A stretch of DNA of 64,000 nt, from positions 682,001 to 746,000 of the forward strand of contig NZ_FQYP01000001.1 of assembly GCF_900141785.1 (NCBI RefSeq), given 5' to 3'. Of the stretch, positions 18,849 through 28,152 are shown piece after piece. The notes below the pieces were generated by a model. The model was not told the DNA's origin, ran no database searches, and was given only the letters and a program-made list of their open reading frames with translations. How positions within the stretch are numbered: the first letter of the stretch is position 1; the number at the start of each line of letters is the position of its first letter. The position numbers and the translations under genes are program-made. Source of the stretch: Aquimarina spongiae (GTDB taxonomy: Bacteria > Bacteroidota > Bacteroidia > Flavobacteriales > Flavobacteriaceae).

Positions 18849-19838
18849 TTAAGGAGCTTTTAAATCGATAGCTAAATTTACACGATATTTTTTTTCTTGA
18901 TCCTCAATATCTAATGTATGATCGGGATACAATAGCTGTAAACGCCGTTTTACATTCTCAAGTCCAGTTCCTTCTCTTTTGGATGCCGTAACCGTAGTAG
19001 GTTTTGAATTGACCACACAAAAATTAAGTGTAGTACCCTTAATCGTAGTAGTAATATCGATAGTACTCTGGTCGTTTGTGCTTTGGGCACCATGTTTGAC
19101 TGCGTTTTCTACAAAAGGAATCAATAACATGGGGGCTATGGTAAAGTCTGACACTTGCCCCTCGATGACAAACTCTATCTTACAACGGGTGCTCAATCGC
19201 TTTTCTTCCAGTAACAAGTAGTTTTCTATAAATTCTAGTTCTTCTTTTAGTAAAACGGTGTCCTTTTTAGCACTCTCTAACTGATACCGCATCAATTCCG
19301 ATAGCTGTATCACCACTTCAGGAGTTTCTGGGGATTGCTGACGAGATAGTGCATAAATACTGTTCAAGGAATTAAACAGAAAATGAGGATTGACCTGCTG
19401 TTTCAAATAATTGAGTTCGATCTCTTTTTGTAGTTTTTCCTTTTCACTTTTCTCTTTTTGAATGATGATACTTCTTCTTAAAAAGAAAGCCGCCATACCC
19501 GTTCCCGTAGTATAAATCAAAAAGAAAAACATCTTGTTAACGGTATGCCAACTGTATGCATGTCCTCGTATATATGCGCCTACAAATATGATCCCAATTA
19601 CTAGAATAACGTATAACACATAGCGCCGCTTATCTAATAGAAAAGGGATAAAAATAAAATGGTTGATCCAGATAATCACCATAATGTACAAGGTATAGTT
19701 AAACCCATGCATATAAAAAGAATAGACGGTTTCAAAATTATCCCGGGATGCCCAGATACTTAATATTTCAAGGATACCCACCAGCAAAAAGGCGCCTGCA
19801 TTAAGGAATATGGTATTCTTTATGGACCTGTTGAACAT
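18849..19838 (-). CDS. LytS-like sensor histidine kinase (pair 3)
   Basis: The 329-residue kinase has four membrane helices (about 10-30, 42-62, 72-90, 100-120). Then come VNPHFLFNSLNSIYALSRQ with the acceptor His and the ATPase domain LLIPFVENAVKHGAQ and GTGLENVKRRLQLLYP. It is first in the operon with the response regulator at 18139 and divergent from the hydrolase gene at 20062. Confidence 0.92.
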   Translation of the reverse strand: MFNRSIKNTIFLNAGAFLLVGILEILSIWASRDNFETVYSFYMHGFNYTLYIMVIIWINHFIFIPFLLDKRRYVLYVILVIGIIFVGAYIRGHAYSWHTVNKMFFFLIYTTGTGMAAFFLRRSIIIQKEKSEKEKLQKEIELNYLKQQVNPHFLFNSLNSIYALSRQQSPETPEVVIQLSELMRYQLESAKKDTVLLKEELEFIENYLLLEEKRLSTRCKIEFVIEGQVSDFTIAPMLLIPFVENAVKHGAQSTNDQSTIDITTTIKGTTLNFCVVNSKPTTVTASKREGTGLENVKRRLQLLYPDHTLDIEDQEKKYRVNLAIDLKAP

Positions 19839-19917
19839 ATGTGTTTTATTGAAAGGGTATAAAGATACTATCTATACGCAGCAGTTGCTATAATTTCTTA
19901 CAAAAGCCATATATCAA

Positions 19918-19933
19918 TGACAAAATGAGGTCA
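19918..19933. promoter_or_regulatory. TGAC-N8-GTCA dyad, copy 1
   Basis: TGAC (19918-19921) and GTCA (19930-19933) lie about 130 bp upstream of the hydrolase gene at 20062, in the region divergent from kinase pair 3. The surrounding sequence, CATATATCAATGAC before and TCATCA after, is repeated upstream of the tandem paralogue. Conservation in both copies supports a regulatory role, but the duplication itself could explain it. Confidence 0.4.
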
Positions 19934-20061
19934 TCACTTAATCCCTATGCTCATCCTATTTATGATATTACACATGGATTATGCTATACTTTTATTTCAA
20001 CATTTAACTGAAACAAAACCTCCTGGGTTAGTAATTAATCGTTCCATAAAAAAATTAGTAT

Positions 20062-21882
20062 ATGAAAAATGTTTTCTCAGTTCTTTTAACCTTAATTCTT
20101 TTTCAATCATCTGCTCAAGAATCGAATACAGATACTACCATTGATATGATTAAAAAGGTAGAAACTGGACTCACAAATCAAGTACACATAGAGGGAGATT
20201 CCACCTGGTCTATAGAAGAGCGTATGAAACATTATGGTATTCTGGGTGTAAGTATAGCGGTTATTCATAATGGTGAAGTCGCATGGGCAAAAGGATACGG
20301 TGTACTAGATAAAGAAAGTAAAGTTCCTGTGACCGATAAAACGCTTTTTCAAGTATCAACCATTGGCATGTCTTTAACAGCTTATGCTGCATTACGTCTT
20401 GTCGACCAAGATAAAGTGACTTTAAATAAAGACATCAACAGTTATTTAAAATCCTGGAAATTGCCCGATAGTGAATTTACCAAAGAAAAGAAAGTGACCC
20501 TAAAAAACCTTTTGAGCCATTCTGCCGGAATAAATGTGCACGCTTTCCAGGGATATAGCACAGGTGAACCTGTACCCACACTTTTAGAGATATTAAATGG
20601 AACTTCCCCAGCCAATTCAAATCCTGTTATTGTAGACAAAGCAATTAATGAAAACCTTTGGATTTCAGCTGGTGGTTATACGATTATTCAACAAATGATG
20701 ATGGACGTTGAAGGTAAAAAATTCCCAGACCTAATGAACGAATTAGTGCTCCAACCTTTAGAAATGAACAATAGCAGGTTTGATCAATCACTTAGCACAG
20801 CGCAATTAAAGACAGCAGCAACGGGTTATTTACGAGATGGTTCTATGGTAAAAGGTAAAAGGCATATCTACCCAGAATTAGCTTCAAACGGATTATGGAC
20901 GACTGCAGAGGATCTTGCAAAATTTGTAATCAACATACAACAAACCCTAAAAGATAAGAGTAACAAAGGGTTATCAAAAGATATGGCAGAATTAATGCTT
21001 ACCCCATCTTCAAAAAATCGTTATGGAAAATATGGATTGGGCTTTTTACTTTATGATAAGAAAGATGAACTCTACTTTGAGCACCACGGATGGAGTACAG
21101 GGTTTTATAGTAGGATGACTGCTCATAAAGACAATGGATATGGTGTAGTGGTGTTAACCAATACTCCGCTTCCTGCTTTTGTTTTTGAAGTGTTTCGTTC
21201 TGTCGCTCTTGCTTATAAATGGGATAATTATTTCCCAGTGTATAAAAAAATGGAAATTGAACAGTCTTTAGCTGATAAAATTACTGGGAGATATAGTAAT
21301 AATGGTAGGGTTGTTCAAGTTTTTCAAAAAGAAAATCAACTGCTTTATAAAAATATAGTTGACTCGAAGGCAGAAGAACTTGTTAAAGTCTCAGATAGTA
21401 GTTTTGCGAGAAGAAATTCTAGTCGCATTATACAATTCAAACCAAATTCTGAAAATGAAATCCTCAATTTACTCTATATCAACAGTAACGATGGAACTAT
21501 AGTATCAACTTTTGATAAGGCAGATGCCAATAAAAAAGAACCTGTAGAATTCCTTCTTGAAGGGAACTTTGACGAAGCCCTTAATGCATATAGGGCTTTA
21601 AAAAAACAAGATTCGACCTATCTTACTGTTACTGAAGATTATTTGAATGATCTAGGGCATCGTTTTTTGCGTGAGAATAGAATAAAGTTAGCACAAGATG
21701 CTTTCAAAGTGAATATAGTGCTTTATCCCTATAGTTTCGAAGTATATGAAAGTTATGCAGAAGCCTGCGCAAAAAATGGAGAAATTGATCTGGCTATTTT
21801 AAATTATACCAAATCATTGGAATTGAATCCTCAAAACAACAATACCCGACATAAAATTAAGGAGTTACAAAAAAGTGAATAA
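20062..21882 (+). CDS. Serine-hydrolase-fold (class C beta-lactamase-like) protein with TPR tail, predicted inactive (copy 1)
   Basis: The 606-residue protein has a signal peptide (1-18) whose lipobox position is Ser17 instead of Cys. The beta-lactamase/PBP4*-type domain (about 45-400) has the expected scaffold: GVSIAVIHNGEVAWAKGYG, TLLEILNG, LEMNNSRF and HHGWSTGF. However, the nucleophile motif SxxK reads Thr100-Ile-Gly-Met103, and the YxN motif reads Ile201-Ser-Ala203. All three catalytic positions are lost, so I expect no hydrolase activity. The C-terminus (about 510-606) has TPR-like helices (AILNYTKSLELNPQN). It may act as a binding protein. It was produced by tandem duplication with the next gene. 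Confidence 0.8.
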   Translation: MKNVFSVLLTLILFQSSAQESNTDTTIDMIKKVETGLTNQVHIEGDSTWSIEERMKHYGILGVSIAVIHNGEVAWAKGYGVLDKESKVPVTDKTLFQVSTIGMSLTAYAALRLVDQDKVTLNKDINSYLKSWKLPDSEFTKEKKVTLKNLLSHSAGINVHAFQGYSTGEPVPTLLEILNGTSPANSNPVIVDKAINENLWISAGGYTIIQQMMMDVEGKKFPDLMNELVLQPLEMNNSRFDQSLSTAQLKTAATGYLRDGSMVKGKRHIYPELASNGLWTTAEDLAKFVINIQQTLKDKSNKGLSKDMAELMLTPSSKNRYGKYGLGFLLYDKKDELYFEHHGWSTGFYSRMTAHKDNGYGVVVLTNTPLPAFVFEVFRSVALAYKWDNYFPVYKKMEIEQSLADKITGRYSNNGRVVQVFQKENQLLYKNIVDSKAEELVKVSDSSFARRNSSRIIQFKPNSENEILNLLYINSNDGTIVSTFDKADANKKEPVEFLLEGNFDEALNAYRALKKQDSTYLTVTEDYLNDLGHRFLRENRIKLAQDAFKVNIVLYPYSFEVYESYAEACAKNGEIDLAILNYTKSLELNPQNNNTRHKIKELQKSE

Positions 21883-21953
21883 AACTAATTTTCATCTAAA
21901 TTATATACACACTTACAAATCCCCTTAATTTCTTTACAAAAGCTATATATCAA

Positions 21954-21969
21954 TGACGAAATGCTGTCA
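21954..21969. promoter_or_regulatory. TGAC-N8-GTCA dyad, copy 2
   Basis: TGAC (21954-21957) and GTCA (21966-21969) lie in the same relative place upstream of the second hydrolase-like gene as copy 1 does upstream of the first. The eight spacer bases differ at several positions while the arms are identical, which is what a selected operator would look like. Confidence 0.4.
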
Positions 21970-22087
21970 TCATTTAATCGTTGCACTTATCCTGTTTATA
22001 GTGTGAAAGGTGAATTATGCTATACTTTTATTCAACCTCCAACTAAAACAAAGCCTCTTGGTAATTAATCCTTTAAAAAATTAGTAT

Positions 22088-23923
22088 ATGAAAAATGTAA
22101 TCCCAGTTCTTTTAACCATAATTCTTTTTCAATCATGTGCACAACAATCGAATACAGATATTGATACTACCGTTGATATGATCAAAAAAGTAGAAACTGG
22201 TCTTACAACTCGGGTACATATAGAAGGAGATTCTACATGGACTATAGAAGAACGCATGAGCCACTATGGTATTCCGGGTGTGAGTATCGCAGTCATACAT
22301 AATGGTGAAATTGCATGGACAAAAGGGTATGGTGTTGTGGATAAAGAAAGTCAAACCCCAGTAACCACACAAACGCTTTTCCAGGCAGCGGCAACGAGTA
22401 TGCCGGTAACAGCCTATGGCGCATTATGTCTTGTAGAACAAAATAAATTAGATCTGGATGAAAACATTAATAGCTATTTAAAATCCTGGAAAGTCCCAGA
22501 AAATGAATTTACCAAAGAAAAGAAAGTCACCATAAAAAATCTTTTGAATCATTCTGCCGGAATACATCCTCGAGGGACAGGATCATATCATATGAATGAC
22601 AAAATCCCAACACTTGTAGAAATCCTAAACGGAACTTCTCCAGCCAAAAACGAGCCACTAACCGTAAATAAAGAACCTGACGAAAGTGTTCGTTTTGCAT
22701 ATGCTAGCTATGTACCTATTCAACAAATGATGTTGGATGTTGGAGAGAAAACGTTTCCGGGGATCATGCATGAACTCGTGTTACAACCCTTAGAAATGAA
22801 CAATAGCACGTTTAATCAATCGCTTACCACAGAACAATTAACGAAGGTAGCAACAGGTTATTTAAAAGACGGTTCGATAGTAAAAGATGGAAGAAAGATT
22901 CATCCATCAATGGCTTCAGACGGATTATGGACAACTGCTGAAGACTATGCCAAATTTATAACCAACGTACAGCAAACCCTAAATGGAAAGCCTACTAAAG
23001 GATTATCAAAAAATCTAACAACATTAATGGGTACACCTTATGGAGTGAGTAATCCTGGTTGGTCATTTACATTGGGGTTAGGGTTTCAACTCATTAATAG
23101 AAACGAAGAGATCTACTTAAGGCATCACGGATGGAACACAGGTTTTTATGCCGAGATTATAGCGCATAGAGACAAAGGCTATGGTGTGGTAGTGTTCACT
23201 AATTCTACTTTTCCCGAATTTAATGCTGAAGTGATTCGGGCTGTAGCCCTGGCTTATGATTGGGACAAGCTTGTTCCCGTGCATAAAAAAATAGAAGTTG
23301 AACAATCTCTAGTAAATAAAATCACAGGAAGATACATCAACAATGGTAGGATTATTCAGGTTTTTCAAAAGGATAATCAACTATTCTATAAAAATATCCT
23401 GGACGTGGAGGCTGAAGAACTAGTCAAAATCTCAGATAGCAGTTTTGTGAGAAGAAACTCTAGTCGATGGATACAATTCAAACCAAATCCTGAAAATAAA
23501 ACCCTGAATTTACAGTATTTAAATAGAAACGATGGAACGATAGCTTTAGCTTTTGATAAAGTAGATACGAATAAAAAAGAACCTGTAGAATTCCTTCTAG
23601 AAGGGGACTTTGATAGCGCACTTAATGCCTATAAGGCCTTAAAAGAACAAGACTCAACCTATCTTACCGTTACCGAAGACTATTTAAATGATCTTGGTTA
23701 TGATTTTTTTCATGAAGATAGGATGAAATTATCACAAGATGTTTTCAAGGTGAATATTGTGCTCTATCCAGATAGCTTCAGAGTGTATGATAGTTACGCA
23801 GAAGCCTGTGCGAAAATAGGTGAAACTGATCTGGCTATTTTAAATTATACCAAATCATTAGAATTGAATCCTCAAAACAACGGTACCCGACATAAACTTG
23901 AGGAGTTACAACAAAGTAAATGA
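22088..23923 (+). CDS. Serine-hydrolase-fold (class C beta-lactamase-like) lipoprotein with TPR tail, predicted inactive (copy 2)
   Basis: The 611-residue tandem paralogue of the upstream gene is collinear along its whole length. It keeps a lipobox (FQSC, Cys17), so it is probably membrane-anchored where copy 1 is not. The catalytic sites are lost here too: SxxK is Ala102-Thr-Ser-Met105 and YxN is Phe203-Ala-Tyr205. The HHGWNTGF strand and the TPR-like C-terminus (SLELNPQN) remain. Independent residues at the dead sites suggest a long history as a non-enzyme. Confidence 0.8.
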   Translation: MKNVIPVLLTIILFQSCAQQSNTDIDTTVDMIKKVETGLTTRVHIEGDSTWTIEERMSHYGIPGVSIAVIHNGEIAWTKGYGVVDKESQTPVTTQTLFQAAATSMPVTAYGALCLVEQNKLDLDENINSYLKSWKVPENEFTKEKKVTIKNLLNHSAGIHPRGTGSYHMNDKIPTLVEILNGTSPAKNEPLTVNKEPDESVRFAYASYVPIQQMMLDVGEKTFPGIMHELVLQPLEMNNSTFNQSLTTEQLTKVATGYLKDGSIVKDGRKIHPSMASDGLWTTAEDYAKFITNVQQTLNGKPTKGLSKNLTTLMGTPYGVSNPGWSFTLGLGFQLINRNEEIYLRHHGWNTGFYAEIIAHRDKGYGVVVFTNSTFPEFNAEVIRAVALAYDWDKLVPVHKKIEVEQSLVNKITGRYINNGRIIQVFQKDNQLFYKNILDVEAEELVKISDSSFVRRNSSRWIQFKPNPENKTLNLQYLNRNDGTIALAFDKVDTNKKEPVEFLLEGDFDSALNAYKALKEQDSTYLTVTEDYLNDLGYDFFHEDRMKLSQDVFKVNIVLYPDSFRVYDSYAEACAKIGETDLAILNYTKSLELNPQNNGTRHKLEELQQSK

Positions 23924-23985
23924 AACTAACTTTCATTTTTTCCTGTACCTACGCCACGGTCAAACATTGATAAACAATTAAAAAC

Positions 23986-25179
23986 ATGAAAAACAAAACA
24001 GGATTACTACTCATACTACTTCTTATAGTAATACATAAGAGTTTTGCCCAACAAAAAGATCATGCCCCAGAGGCCACAGCAGCACAGATCGAAGGCTCGT
24101 TTCGGGATATTCCATATCTGGAAAATGCCTTTATCGATGCTACACCCAAGGCAAAAAAGGACAAGATACCTGTGGGGAAACTAGGTGTTGATGGCGGTAA
24201 TAAAAAGATGATCCTAACCCTTACCAAAGAGATTGCCGATAGTCTATATGGCAGATATGACAGTTTTCTTATTGCTCACAAAGGAAAACTGATCTTTGAA
24301 TCGTATTACAACCGCGGTCGTATAAACCTACCACATCCACAAGCCTCAGCCACCAAAGGATATACTAGTTTAGCGCTAGGTCGTGCGATACAGTTGGGAC
24401 ATCTCACCATGGAAGACCTACACAAACCCATAATCAGTTTTTTAAAAGACGTAGATGCTACCAAATTAGTAATGGGTGCCGAAAAAATCACCTTACATAA
24501 GGCATTGACTATGCGTTCTGGTATACGTTTGACCGACGAGCAACGAGAAACCTTTGATAAAAACCCAGATATGATCAAAGGACAGCAGCAAGTACAAACC
24601 TGGTTGAGCCTTAGTACCCCAATTACCTCTGCTACCCAAACTTTTAAATATAGTAGGGATGCCACTTTGGTGATGCAAGTGATCGATGCCGTGGTGCCAG
24701 GATCTGCCAAAGATTTTATCCAAAAGGAATTGCTAAACAAAATGGGCATTACTAATTATGGTTGGCCTACTGCAGATAATGGGTTACCACAATCCGGAAG
24801 CCGAGCCAGAATTACCTCTCGAGATATGGTGAAAATTGGAACACTCGCCAAAAACAAAGGAAAATGGAATGGTGAACAGTTGATCCCGGAAGCGTATATC
24901 AAAAAAGCCACAAGTAGAATTTTGTATACCGGGGATGAAGAGGTACATTACGGTGGTAAAGATGTATCCCGACAAGGTTATGGGTATTTCTGGTGGAGTG
25001 CCAACCTAAAATGCGGAGATAAAAGTTACTTTGCCAGATCAGCACAAGGAGGGTATGGCCAGTTTGTCGTATTGATCGACGAATTAGATTTGATGGTGGT
25101 GCATACGGCACATGATAACGATACCAACTATATGCAAATCATCGCAGAGCGAGTGTTACCTGCATTTATAAATGAATAA
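23986..25179 (+). CDS. Serine hydrolase, beta-lactamase/PBP family (active-site motif present)
   Basis: The 397-residue protein has a signal peptide (1-21). The beta-lactamase-fold domain has an intact nucleophile motif Ser121-Ala-Thr-Lys124 in HPQASATKGYTS and a Tyr222-Ser-Arg general-base region in FKYSRDATL. A GYGYFWW strand and GGYGQFVVLIDEL mark the C-terminal catalytic wall. It is distinct from the two inactive neighbours: it has no TPR tail and a different subfamily. Likely activity is an esterase, DD-peptidase or beta-lactamase-like hydrolase in the periplasm. It is followed 8 bp later by a PD40 lipoprotein. Confidence 0.85.
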   Translation: MKNKTGLLLILLLIVIHKSFAQQKDHAPEATAAQIEGSFRDIPYLENAFIDATPKAKKDKIPVGKLGVDGGNKKMILTLTKEIADSLYGRYDSFLIAHKGKLIFESYYNRGRINLPHPQASATKGYTSLALGRAIQLGHLTMEDLHKPIISFLKDVDATKLVMGAEKITLHKALTMRSGIRLTDEQRETFDKNPDMIKGQQQVQTWLSLSTPITSATQTFKYSRDATLVMQVIDAVVPGSAKDFIQKELLNKMGITNYGWPTADNGLPQSGSRARITSRDMVKIGTLAKNKGKWNGEQLIPEAYIKKATSRILYTGDEEVHYGGKDVSRQGYGYFWWSANLKCGDKSYFARSAQGGYGQFVVLIDELDLMVVHTAHDNDTNYMQIIAERVLPAFINE

Positions 25180-25187
25180 CATAAACC

Positions 25188-26114
25188 ATGAAAAAACCGT
25201 ATTTCACTATATGCTTCCTTGTTGGAATTCTACTCGTATTGGCCTGCAACACAAACAAAAAGCAACAAAGTAGTGATGCTAATCATGAAATAACAAAAAG
25301 CCGCTATTTTGGACAAGAACCTCCCGGATTAATACCTGAAATTTTTGCCCCAGGAATTATTTCCTTAGAAGGAAGATATGAGCATGGTATTTCATTTTCT
25401 CCTGATTTCAAAGAGGTCTATTTTAGTGCTAATTATGAAGATGGAGAACCCAGTATTTATTATGCCAAACTCGAAGACCAGAAGTGGATCACCCCACAAA
25501 AAGCAAACTTTACTAAGGGTAAAAAAGTAGGAGAGATGCATCCTATGGTAAGCCCTAATGGTAAAATGATTCATTTTGCTGCTCATGATTCTTTTTCTTT
25601 ACCACATCATAAAGAGTCTGTAAAAACTTGGTATGTACAACGTTTAAAAAATTCCTGGAGCCAAGCAAAACAATTGGACTCCCCTGTAAATGACGATTTT
25701 GTTTTCTATGCCAACGAAGCGAAAAACGGCGACCTTTTTTATACCAATGTATCCAAACGCAAGATGTATGTTGCCTCAAAGAAAGAGAATGCATATCCAG
25801 AAGTACAAGAAGTAGGAATTGGAGGTTTTCATGGATTCATTGCTCCATCTCAAGATTACATAGTAACCAATGCTAGAAACAGAGAAGATACGTTACGAAA
25901 AAGTGATATATACGTCTATTTTAAACAGAAAGATGGGGGATGGTCTAAACCTTTTAATCTTGGAAGTGAAGTAAATTCTAACTTTTCAGAAACTTGCCCA
26001 AGCATCACTCCAGATGGTAAATATCTGTTTTTTGGTAGGTATAATGAAGAAGGAGGATTATCCAATTTTTATTGGGTAAGTACAAAAGTTATTGATCAAG
26101 TAAGACCTAAATAA
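25188..26114 (+). CDS. PD40-type beta-propeller lipoprotein
   Basis: The 308-residue protein has lipobox VLAC (Cys20). Its core opens with YFGQEPPGLIPEIFAPGI and closes with FYWVSTKVIDQVRPK, the same signatures as each unit of the two-unit protein at 7559. Blades include FSPDFKEVYFSANY, VSPNGKMIHFAAHD, IAPSQDYIVTNAR and ITPDGKYLFFGRY. It is probably in an operon with the serine hydrolase before it. Confidence 0.82.
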   Translation: MKKPYFTICFLVGILLVLACNTNKKQQSSDANHEITKSRYFGQEPPGLIPEIFAPGIISLEGRYEHGISFSPDFKEVYFSANYEDGEPSIYYAKLEDQKWITPQKANFTKGKKVGEMHPMVSPNGKMIHFAAHDSFSLPHHKESVKTWYVQRLKNSWSQAKQLDSPVNDDFVFYANEAKNGDLFYTNVSKRKMYVASKKENAYPEVQEVGIGGFHGFIAPSQDYIVTNARNREDTLRKSDIYVYFKQKDGGWSKPFNLGSEVNSNFSETCPSITPDGKYLFFGRYNEEGGLSNFYWVSTKVIDQVRPK

Positions 26115-26132
26115 CAGTAATAAAAAAGCTAC

Positions 26133-26211
26133 AAAAACAAGTCCTTTGGGCGAATCTCTAGAATTCCCTGTTTTCTTGGTAATCACCCTTTCTTCCCAAA
26201 AAGCAAAAAAT
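26133..26211. repeat. Direct repeat, left copy (flanks pentapeptide gene)
   Basis: This repeat pairs with 28151-28240. The first bases (AAAAACAA) and the final 30 bases (26182-26211 = 28211-28240) are identical, and the middle part is similar with small indels. The right copy overlaps the 3' end of the FG-GAP gene. Together the copies bracket the 26434-28152 gene. Confidence 0.7.
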
Positions 26212-26341
26212 GCAGTGAGCCTTAATTACTAGAAAGAATAATTTTTTCACACTAAAATTCAATTATAAAAAAAACAAATAATTGATAATAAATATGTTAC
26301 CTTTTTTTGTACTTTAGGAGTGATAAATTTTATAGAAATAA

Positions 26342-26375
26342 CCCCGTATTCAAACTATTTGAATATGGGGTTTTT
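26342..26375 (+). terminator. Strong intrinsic-terminator-like hairpin
   Basis: CCCCGTATTCAAA (26342-26354) pairs with TTTGAATATGGGG (26358-26370) with a 3-base loop and one G-T pair, followed by TTTTT. The form is a textbook rho-independent terminator on the plus strand. It lies 228 bp after the PD40 gene and 59 bp before the pentapeptide gene, so it may end a short untranslated transcript or act as a leader attenuator. Confidence 0.6.
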
Positions 26376-26433
26376 GTATTAATCATTGAAGCTTAAAAAG
26401 AGTAGCAATATATCTAATAACGAGTATTTATAA

Positions 26434-28152
26434 ATGAACAAGGATAAAAGAAGCTCTGAAGCCATAGAACTTGAAGCAAAACTTATTAGACAAGAACATA
26501 GATTAATTGCTTTACTAAGAAATTTCTTTATTCATAGGAATCGGACATGGAAAAAGGGAGATCCAAGAAATAAAGCGGCTAGGAATGCATTCTTTTGGGG
26601 GTTGTTTTTTTCTCCAACGACAGTATCCATTGTATTTACGGGAGGCATATTAAGTTTATTTACTGTATATCTTATGAATAAACAAAATAAGCTGTTGCAG
26701 TCTCAAAATAAACTTATCCAATATCAAAACATGCGGATATCTCAACAAACTCATTTATTTGAAGCAGAAAGGGTAAGTTCTTTAGTTTTTTTATTCAATA
26801 ATATAATGGACAAAATTGATGAAGAATTGAAAAATCCAGAAAATATTTCTAGGCAATTATCCGATCAATTATGTGCAAGGATTATTTCTTTAAGTAGGCG
26901 GTTAAAACCTTATAAACAATTAAATATAGAAAAAGGAATACTTGACAAAAAAATGTATAGCCCAGAAAGAGGACAATTGTTAATTAATTTGATCGAAGCA
27001 AAACTAAATCAAGAAACCTACATTAAGATCTTTAAAAAATCAGATTTTTCGTATTCTCATCTTCCGAATTACAATTTTGGTGATTACACATTTATCAAAG
27101 GAATTAATCTATCTAATTCTAATTTACAATCAATCGTTATTGATAACTCAGATCTTTCAGAAGGAAATTTTAGCTATTCTAATATGTCAAATGCAAAAAT
27201 AAAAAATTGTGATCTTTCCTTAACTAGTTTCAAAGGAACCAATTTATTTGGCTCAACAATAGATCAAATAAATTTTGATTACTTAAATAAAAAATATAAG
27301 AATGATTCTGTAAGTGATAGTTTTGATAGGATGGTTTATATACTAGAAAAAAATGTCAACACTCCAGACAAAAGACAGTTTATTTCAATTGTGTTGGACG
27401 ATGCTAATTTGATCAATGCACAATTCAATAATATCAAGTTTGATGATGCTAGTTTCATATGTACAAATTTGAATGGCGCTATATTACAAAAGGTTAATTT
27501 TGATGAATGCCAAATGTCAAATGCTAACTTTTTAAATGCTAAGCTAGAAAGAGTTAACTTCATTGAATCAAACCTATCGAATTCCAGTTTTGGTGACATT
27601 GCTTATAACAACATAGTGCGCTTTAAAAATTCTGACTTAAGAAATGCAGTTTTTGAACCTGGTAAAATAAAATTTAGTGCACAGTTATTTATTAATAGAA
27701 GAGGTTTTATAAACTATAATTTGTTTTCTGGTAAAAAAACAAATTTAACTGATACAAAACTCCCTAAAACTATTCCATTGGCATTATATCAAACCGATTT
27801 TGATGCTAAAAAAATAAATTACCGATTAGAAAGAGAAAACTTTATTACTACTAAACCTATTTTTGAATTAATGGACAAGGATACAACAAAGAAAAGAGGA
27901 GTATACATCCAATTAACAAGAAAATTAGGGGATTCAACGATATCGTATTGGGATGATCATTACTTTAACTATGAAAAAGATACGTTCGGCCATAAATTAT
28001 CTAATTATTTTAATGATTTAACTCCTGAGAACATTAAAAAGATAAAAGCACAGTATAAAGTTAAATCCAACGATATCCCATTTAAAAATAAAGCCTTTAA
28101 AGATAAGAAAGTTGGTGTTAAAATGGTTTGGTTAGTAGAAAAGAACGAATAA
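26434..28152 (+). CDS. Membrane-anchored pentapeptide-repeat protein
   Basis: The 572-residue protein starts with a charged segment, then one or two membrane helices (about 48-82: FFWGLFFSPTTVSIVF, ILSLFTVYLM). A coiled coil rich in Gln follows (NKLLQSQNKLIQYQN). The middle (about 200-430) is a pentapeptide-repeat right-handed helix with A(D/N)LXX-like units (NLSNSNLQSIVIDNSDLSEGNFSYSN... is one run; later NANFLNAKLERVNFIESNLS). The C-terminal 140 residues are unrecognised. Codon use is more AT-rich than in neighbours, and direct repeats flank the gene, suggesting insertion. Function is unknown. Confidence 0.82.
   Translation: MNKDKRSSEAIELEAKLIRQEHRLIALLRNFFIHRNRTWKKGDPRNKAARNAFFWGLFFSPTTVSIVFTGGILSLFTVYLMNKQNKLLQSQNKLIQYQNMRISQQTHLFEAERVSSLVFLFNNIMDKIDEELKNPENISRQLSDQLCARIISLSRRLKPYKQLNIEKGILDKKMYSPERGQLLINLIEAKLNQETYIKIFKKSDFSYSHLPNYNFGDYTFIKGINLSNSNLQSIVIDNSDLSEGNFSYSNMSNAKIKNCDLSLTSFKGTNLFGSTIDQINFDYLNKKYKNDSVSDSFDRMVYILEKNVNTPDKRQFISIVLDDANLINAQFNNIKFDDASFICTNLNGAILQKVNFDECQMSNANFLNAKLERVNFIESNLSNSSFGDIAYNNIVRFKNSDLRNAVFEPGKIKFSAQLFINRRGFINYNLFSGKKTNLTDTKLPKTIPLALYQTDFDAKKINYRLERENFITTKPIFELMDKDTTKKRGVYIQLTRKLGDSTISYWDDHYFNYEKDTFGHKLSNYFNDLTPENIKKIKAQYKVKSNDIPFKNKAFKDKKVGVKMVWLVEKNE

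Larger units (their letters stand above)
26115..26433. other. Intergenic region with repeat copy, gene-end remnant and hairpin
   Basis: The 319 bp contain the left copy of a direct repeat (26133-26211), followed by AT-rich DNA and a strong hairpin (26342-26375). The repeat includes, on the minus strand, codons for FLLFGKKG and a stop, matching the last residues of the FG-GAP protein at 28212. The frame hits a stop a few codons further upstream, so only the tail is copied. No gene was seen. Confidence 0.6.

Noticed and set aside
26342..26375. Small RNA gene ending at this hairpin
   Set aside because: A hairpin with a T-tract is clear, but the upstream -7/-33 match is weak and spacing is wrong, so only a terminator is reported.
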